Part shown: positions 58,070 through 64,000 of the stretch, piece after piece
Layout: each line of letters begins with the position of its first letter
How positions within the stretch are numbered: the stretch's first letter is position 1
Source: Leucocoprinus leucothites
Lineage: Eukaryota > Basidiomycota > Agaricomycetes > Agaricales > Agaricaceae
Direction: 5' to 3'
DNA: 64,000 nucleotides
NCBI GenBank assembly: GCA_013368445.1
Contig: JAACJO010000011.1
Coordinates: forward strand, 372,001 to 436,000
Notes under the pieces: generated by a model
The model's input: the letters and a program-made list of their open reading frames with translations, nothing else
What the model was told of the DNA's origin: nothing
The model's database searches: none
Made by a program: the position numbers and the translations under genes

Positions 58070-59377
58070 CGACTCGACAAGCCGCCCAAACCACCCTCCG
58101 AGCACGATACCCCACAGCAATCCCCATGAAGCCCAATCCGTCATCCTGTACTTTGTCTGTCAACGCATGTTGCCAGGTTAGCCGAGGAAACTGCATCATC
58201 GTGCCTTGCCATTTGTCACCACAGTCATCTCGAGTTGACCCTTGTATTCCCGCAGATGGGTATCACTCTGTATCACTCAAGCAGCCGATGATATTTTTAG
58301 CTGCGAACTCTCCATGCCTTCCTAGCTGCTTGCTTTCGCTCATTCCAGTCGATAGTGTCGCCAACCGCGTGTGTCCTGCGACTTGGATCTTTACCAACAT
58401 TCGTTTACCAATCACAGCCGAGCCAAGAGATTCAGCGATGAACTCTGCATTGAAACGCTGGCCTCGAGTGGAGACGTTGCTACACGTTAGAACACCGCTT
58501 TGATGAACGTCAATCAGAGCTTCCAGTTAGGCTGTCCTTCAGGATGCGCCTGCTCCTCGTCTGAACCTCAGTCACATCCACCGGCTGTATCTCGTCCACC
58601 CGCCGAGTACGGAATCGACGTTGCACGCCCTCAAACTCTAACGCGCGACGGATGTGGTCGATATAGGCGCCGATAAACGGAAACGAATCTCTATGTACAA
58701 GAATCACTTTTTAACCTACAGGAATCAGGATCCATCACCGACAATCTGGCTAGGAAACTTGCCAGCCATATATCCTTGGTTTCTTCGGTGATTCCTAGTA
58801 AGACATCAGACGCGCTGGGTTTTGGAGCCAACGATAGAGTAGCTCACCGCATCCAACGGCAGCTGCGCTGTTGAGTACGATGCCCTGAATCTTTTCAACC
58901 CTTTTCTCTGCTTGAAAATATAGTCCTAGTTTTTCTCTATTGAGCCCGGGAACGAGAAAGGCTGTCCCAAGTCGAACTCATGGCAAACATCGGAATATGA
59001 TACGGGATGTACACGCCATTCTCTAAAACAACTACACCCCTATCTCCCTCCTCTGAGTCTTTGACTTGGGTGAACTTGTTCTGGACAAACGGTCCCTTTC
59101 CCCTGAGGATTTTCTCGACAGGAGCGAGGATGCGTTCTTGTAAGTAACTTGTCCGCATATGACACAGTCAGCCGGGCTGTGGTAAAGTAGATGACATAAA
59201 ATAGTCGTGGGTGACGACGACGATGTATTTGGTTGCATCTAGTTGTGTGAGAAGACGACCCGGCATACTGAGTTGGGGGCCATTCCAGGTGAGATGATGA
59301 AATCTGATCACAAAACAGGTCGTTGTGATAATAGAACCCCGAACGAAAATACGAGAATAGAGCACACAGAGAACCAT
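58070..59377 (-). pseudogene. Decayed tandem copy of the AIF/FSP1-type oxidoreductase
   Basis: This is a full-length but broken relative of the gene next door (59490-60868), on the same strand. Matching blocks occur in order: LLTQLDATKYIVVV against KKLDTTKYNLVV, LQERILAPVEKILRGKGP against KEHIFVPIEDILKGKGR, VILVHRDSFP against ITMVHGDTLP, TRGQRFNAEFIAESLG against TRGQRPNSELIAESFG, GDTIDWNERKQA against GDVIDWNEQKQA and KGQLEMTVVTNGK against TGSFEFLFLTNGK. These blocks fall in different frames and stops interrupt them. The second Rossmann motif GAGAVG reads SAAAVG. An NADH or FAD enzyme cannot be made from it as read. It is best explained as a duplicate that lost function. Confidence 0.8.
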
Positions 59378-59489
59378 TACAAAAAGAGAAGGGTATCGGT
59401 TACATACCAGAGCTTCTAGAAATCAAAGGGGGAAGTAGCAAAGAACAGACACAAAAACAAGGACTACCACGCCTCAGAATCGACAATTG

Positions 59490-60868
59490 TCACAGACCGA
59501 CATGGCCACGTAGCAGTGGTACAATCAATGATTTTGATTTGGCCATCCGAGTGATCCAGTCCCCAAGCGTAATTCCTCCAAAGACATTGATATATGTGAC
59601 CCCACCATTCTAAAGAATCGAACAGCATTATCAGGAACCAAAATGGTATCAGAGCTGTAGAGTGCCGAGGGCACGAAGTACTCACCTTGCCGTTGGTCAA
59701 AAACAGGAACTCAAAGGAACCGGTGTACTTTTTAAATTTATTTTGTCCTTTTAGTAAAGAGAGGAGATTCCCGACTGCGATATCGGCATGTGCCTGTGCT
59801 TTGAACGCTTGCTTCTGCTCGTTCCAATCAATCACATCGCCAATTACGAAAATGTCTTGATGTCCTTTGAGCTGGAGTGTGTGCTCGACCTTAACGAGTC
59901 GGCGGGAATTCAAAGTATCAGCGCCAAACGATTCAGCGATGAGTTCCGAGTTTGGTCGCTGGCCCCGTGTCGACAACTTCAAATGACCAGTATAAGAATG
60001 TGTGGTCAACCGTACATCTAGAGAGAAACACTGACCACTAAGTCAGCCTCAATGGCCTTCCCACTACGAGTTTTGACCTCTGTTATCTTCTCGCCTAGGT
60101 TCGGAACGGTGTCGATATACTCCTCCAGAAGAAAGGTAATATTTCGTTTCTCGAAGCTCCTTTGTACTGCAAGCCTGTATTTCTCTGGGTAGAAACTATT
60201 GAGGGGCAAAGTATCGCCGTGAACCATGGTAATCTGCTTGTCCTTGACAAACAAGGTCAGCAGATCGGAAGTGCGTTCTGCTAGGCCAGACTTACAGGAA
60301 AAACATCACGGATCTCGCCACAGAGCTCTACCGGACATGTCAGAGAATAGCTATACAACTACGACAGATGAACCGCACCAAGTCCCACCGCTCCAGCACC
60401 CACGAGAACAATCTTTTCCGATTTCTCGAATGACTCGCGGTCTGAAGCAAGGTAGGCATTGAGACCGTCTGCACCATCGGGGAACCCTATTGGATTGTCC
60501 CATGAGACACCAGGAGAGAGAATAAGAGCACGGTAAGAAATGGTTTCGCCATTGGAGACAGTCACTGTGCCGCCACTTCCACCTTCTTTCCCGCTAGCAG
60601 GTTCAACCTTAGTGGCCTTGCCAAGGACAAGTCTCCCCTTTCCCTTGAGAATGTCCTCAATAGGAACGAAAATATGCTCTTTGAGATTATCTTTGTCTGA
60701 AACCACGGCACGCGCAGTGGCAGGATACAAGATGGTGTATGGCCGTGGGTTTATAACGACAAGGTTGTATTTTGTAGTATCGAGTTTCTTGGAGAGTTGA
60801 TAGGCAGCACGAGAGCCTGCACTACCAGCGCCGACAATGATGATGTTTGGAAGGTCATCTTTAGACAT
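59490..60868 (-). CDS. AIF/FSP1 (AMID)-like FAD-dependent oxidoreductase
   Basis: The start ATG 60868 gives MSKDDLPNIIIVGAGSAGSR, an FAD-binding GxGxxG motif at the very N-terminus. A second, NAD(P)H-binding motif (IVLVGAGAVG) is joined over an intron to LELCGEIRDVFP. A GDVIDWNEQKQAFKAQAHAD block completes the FAD site. The last exon reads NGGVTYINVFGGITLGDW and ends KSKSLIVPLLRGHVGL at 59490, the normal C-terminus of AMID-type enzymes. These two-dinucleotide-domain proteins oxidise NAD(P)H and are often peripheral to membranes. No mitochondrial leader is visible. Without the last intron the frame runs on into an unrelated tail, so the spliced form is preferred. Confidence 0.88.
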
Positions 60869-61230
60869 GTGTGGGTGCTGGGAATAGAACAGTTATGAAA
60901 TAGACTACCTGGTTCGAGTTGGGCTTTTAAGTGTGAAAGGATTGTATCACATCAAGCGTCTATTTCCCTCGCTTACGCGAGCTTTGCTTCTTCCCGCAGT
61001 GCGAAGGCAGTCTGAGTATTAGTGCAGTATGTAAGGACTGCACAGTAATATGTACACGCGGCGCATTGCCAATAGAGATATTGGTAACATGGAGGGGTTG
61101 ATATGATCGTCGTGAACTCGTAAGCAGCATTACATGTAACAGGCAACTTCCGGATGACATCATTCCCTAGTTCCAACCACCGATTGGTTTGATTAAATTG
61201 ATTTACCACCAGTACGGAGTATTTCACAAC
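60869..61230. promoter_or_regulatory. Divergent upstream region (AIF-like / GNL1)
   Basis: The interval lies between two divergent genes. Short minus frames inside it have no family features. Confidence 0.4.
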
Positions 61231-63400
61231 ATGCCTCGCCGTATACCAAACTCTGGGAAACAGAAGAAGGAACGACAGCAGATTAAGCGTGCCATCAAGC
61301 GAGGCGATCTTCCACCACCAGAGCCAACGAAGAAACCCTCACGTAAACGACCACGGCCAACAGGCAAGGCCATCGTCCAGGGAGGCTCAGATGCGGCCAT
61401 CGTATCAGCTAGAAAGCTACAGTCGGCATTCATCAAGCTTCCACCCAAATTCTTGGAAGAGACCAAGGCTATCGCATCCACAGTCCCTCTCTCACGACCA
61501 ATCTCATACGAGGTAGCCTCATTCCATGATTTTGCGGCCAACAATCAGACAGCGAATCAGGGCACCCTTTCGTGCCCCAAGCGTCCCAAGTGGCGTTTCG
61601 ATATGTCGAAGAAGGAAGTGGAACACAACGAAGAAGGCGTGTTCGAAAAATGGCTGGCACAGACGGACGCAATGATCGAACAGTGGCAGAAAAGTCGAGA
61701 ACCAGTACCATCGAGTTCAGAGGAGATGGAGGAACGGTATGATCCACCTTTGGTTGCTCCCCCATCGCCGACGTATTTTGAGAGGAATATAGAGGTCTGG
61801 CGACAATTTTGAGTTATTTTATCGTTTACTCGCTTTCCTCAAACTCATGACAGAACGATTATATAGATGGCGTGTCACCGAAATATCTCAAATCATCCTA
61901 GTCCTCCTTGACTCCCGATGCCCACTCCTGCACTTTCCACCTTCACTCGCGGACTACTTGGTCAACCACAAAGTCATCCTCGTTCTGACAAAAGTTGACA
62001 TCATTGGTCCTGTTCGAGCATGCGAATGGATGAAGTATTTCCAGGAAAACTATCCAAACCTACGTATTGTTCAAGTAGAATCATACACTGAAAAGCAGAC
62101 GACAATCGTACATCAAGGAAGGAAGCAACTCGAACCCCATCTCCCTGGTGCATTCCGACACCAACTGGTAGAAGCCATCAAGGCGACGCATGCTGAGATG
62201 TTGGAGCCGCCAGAGAAAGTGGCGAAGAATCCCGAGTGGCTCCAAAAATGGGTGCCTTCAATCAAACGGGAAATAGATTGGGATGGGGTTTTGAGTGCTG
62301 GTGGAGGTCAAGTAGGAGCCGTAGTCGGTGGTGCAGCGGTGCCGAGACCAGCTCCAGAGAATGGAGAGGCTGAAGGATCGGATATAGACAGGGAACCTGA
62401 CGTTCTGACAGTGGGGTTGATAGGTATGGTTGTTGCATCACTACAACAGTGAGAAGCCTAACATACTCAGGTCAACCAAATGTTGGTAAGTCATCACTGC
62501 TCAATGCACTCTTTGGTGCTCGTCGAGTACGTGCGTCGAAAACACCCGGCAAGGTGAGGCTAGGCACCTTAAGTTAGCCCATCTCGAATGCTGAGAGGTC
62601 CCTAGACAAAACATTTTCAGACACTATATTGGACGAATGATGTTCGCCTTGTGGACTGTCCAGGTCTTGTTATACCGAACTACGTACCTATGGAAATGCA
62701 GGTATGCACAGCTCTTACTGATTCCAGAGCTCTCGTTTACTGGCTCAAAATAGGTGTTATCTGGCACCTTGCCGATATCCAAGATATCAGCAATACCTGC
62801 ATGTATAAACTACGTAGCCAAGCTTCTTCCGCTCGAACAGGTGTATAAACTCAGCCATCCAGCGGCGGCAGAACTTCCTCCCGAAGACAAAAGGACTTGG
62901 AGAGAAGGTACGCATCCGCCAAAGCCCAAACCAGTTCAATGGACCGCCATGGACATCTTGAATGCATTTGCGGATACCAAGGGCTGGTTTACGGCTAAGG
63001 CAGGTCGTCCTGATATTCATAGGGCTGGAAATGCTAGTAGGTGCCGATGCACTTCCTCGGTCGCAAGATTGACTGATCATCTACCCCAGTTCTACGCGCA
63101 CTTGCTGAAGGTCGGTTGTCATGGGCTTTTTGGCCATCAAACACCTCCTTGGACTTGGTGAGGAAAGAGAATCCAGAGCCTGATGCAGGAATATGGGTTC
63201 CAAGGGAGAATGACGGAGGCGACGAGAGTGAGGAGGACATTAATGAGGAAGTTGAGGAAGAGGTCGGGAGCGACACAAGTTCAGAGATACTCTCTGATGT
63301 TGAAGAATCTGAAGAAGACCTACCAGCTGTTAACGCTGTGAGATTCAGCGCCTTGCAGATTAACGACGGTGAGAGCGATAAAGATGATGAAGAAGCATAG
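61231..63400 (+). CDS. GNL1: Circularly permuted GTPase GNL1 (HSR1/MMR1 type)
   Basis: The start ATG 61231 gives a basic head (MPRRIPNSGKQKKERQQIKR) typical of the family. GTPase motifs appear in permuted order: ILVLLDSRCP, then G4 LVLTKVDI, then a long linker to G1 GQPNVGKSSLLNALFGARRV, G2 SKTPGKTKHFQTLYW and G3 VRLVDCPGLVIP. The first exon join, at about 61810-61868, links NIEVWRQF to WRVTEISQIILV. The C-terminal part contains WTAMDILNAFADTKGWFTAK and an acidic tail (EEDINEEVEEEVGSDTSSE). The order of motifs distinguishes GNL1 from the Lsg1, Nog2 and Mtg1 relatives only partly, but the head and the long G4-G1 linker fit GNL1. Relatives function in ribosome assembly or export. Confidence 0.86.
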
Positions 63401-63693
63401 CGGAAATACATCGTAGGATTTTCATGTGGCATATCCCATGTGAGCACTTCATAGATGTCATGTGCGATAAAAGTATCCGGACATCGCTTCTTCTGCTCGG
63501 ACTCTATTTAGACCATTGTTAGACCTGAAAAACTTCTCCGAAAATCATCTGCAGGTGGTTGTCATTTGACAATACTGTTCTCAACCGACGGTCCGGGCTG
63601 TAGCTTTTGTAGTCAGAAATCCGCTTGTACGGTTGGAATATACAATATAAAAGCAAGACAAGCCAGTAGTTGCACGCCACCAAACAAAACAAA

Positions 63694-64000
63694 ATGCGCC
63701 TTCTTACTTCATTAATTGCTGCTACTCTCTTGGGTTACACGGCGAATGGCCAAACCGTCTACTTAGCTGGAGATTCAACAATGGCACGCGGAGGAGGAGG
63801 CTCTGCTGCGCCTGGGACGGATGGTGAGCACCGAATCAGCGAGGTGAGAAAATACGGCACTCACCCAGTTTCACAAGGTTGGGGCCAGTATTTAGGCCAA
63901 TATATGTCGATCCCGGTTGTGAATGACGCCATTGCTGGTCGCTCGGCTAGATCATACACCGATGAAGGAAGATTTAACACTCTTATCAACACAGTCAAGA
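63694..64000 (+). CDS. Rhamnogalacturonan acetylesterase, 5' part (CE12, SGNH hydrolase)
   Basis: The gene runs past the window end. Exon 1 (63694-63823) encodes a signal peptide (MRLLTSLIAATLLGYTANG), then TVYLAGDSTMARGG. The GDS block carries the nucleophile Ser of SGNH esterases. A 54-nt intron (63824-63877) joins to WGQYLGQYMSIPVVNDAIAG, with the second family block around the conserved Asn, then RSARSYTDEGRFNTLINTVK. The order and spacing match fungal secreted enzymes that remove acetyl groups from rhamnogalacturonan I in pectin. The catalytic Asp-His pair would lie beyond the window. A role in plant cell-wall breakdown is likely. Confidence 0.88.
   Translation, partial: MRLLTSLIAATLLGYTANGQTVYLAGDSTMARGGGGSAAPGTDGEHRISEVRKYGTHPVSQGWGQYLGQYMSIPVVNDAIAGRSARSYTDEGRFNTLINTVK

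Noticed and set aside
58126..58503. 125-codon plus-strand frame starting with ATG
   Set aside because: It is antisense to the decayed AIF-like copy, whose minus-strand blocks match the intact neighbour. The frame itself resembles nothing.

Overview
The window is nuclear DNA of a filamentous basidiomycete, most likely an Agaricomycete. Genes are compact and lie on both strands. They are split by many 45-80 nt GT-AG introns, including two microexons of 6 and 8 nt in one gene and one of 11 nt in another. The gene set (a DUF6533-type membrane protein, fungal F-box proteins, a LaeA-like methyltransferase, a POM152 nucleoporin and RIB7) is typical of this group. I saw no rRNA, tRNA, CRISPR array or intact transposon. 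All exon joins below come from reading-frame continuity, splice motifs and family knowledge, not from transcripts.

Layout, left to right. Positions 1-2157 hold the 3' part of an NBR1-like autophagy receptor. RIB7 (riboflavin synthesis, minus) and a RhoGEF (plus) follow. Next come an unrecognised 780-residue protein and the ALG9 mannosyltransferase (both minus), then a decayed reading frame and a DUF6533 membrane protein. Positions 16-20.6 kb carry an F-box protein, a short-chain dehydrogenase, a tail-anchored thioredoxin and an RNase III-like/dsRBD protein. POM152 fills 21-25.4 kb, followed by inorganic pyrophosphatase, the gamma-tubulin complex protein GCP4 and a TBC-domain protein. A CAT-like acyltransferase sits between two roughly 2-kb stretches without recognisable genes (32-34 and 36-38 kb).

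The right half holds a GDP-fucose-type transporter head to head with a putative O-fucosyltransferase. It continues with a Gfo/Idh/MocA oxidoreductase, a ketopantoate reductase, an unrecognised gene, a PB1-domain protein and an F-box/LRR protein. Then come UTP17 (ribosome biogenesis), a LaeA-like methyltransferase, an AIF/FSP1-type oxidoreductase with a decayed tandem copy downstream, the GNL1 GTPase, and the start of a secreted rhamnogalacturonan acetylesterase cut by the window end.

Most genes are unrelated housekeeping functions. The clearest functional link between neighbours is the transporter/fucosyltransferase pair at 38.1-41.7 kb: one would bring GDP-fucose into the Golgi and the other would use it there. 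I found no obvious new multi-gene system. The most informative unusual features are that pair, the decayed AIF-like copy, the TBC protein lacking both GAP catalytic fingers, and the degenerate RNase III-like protein with a proline-rich linker.
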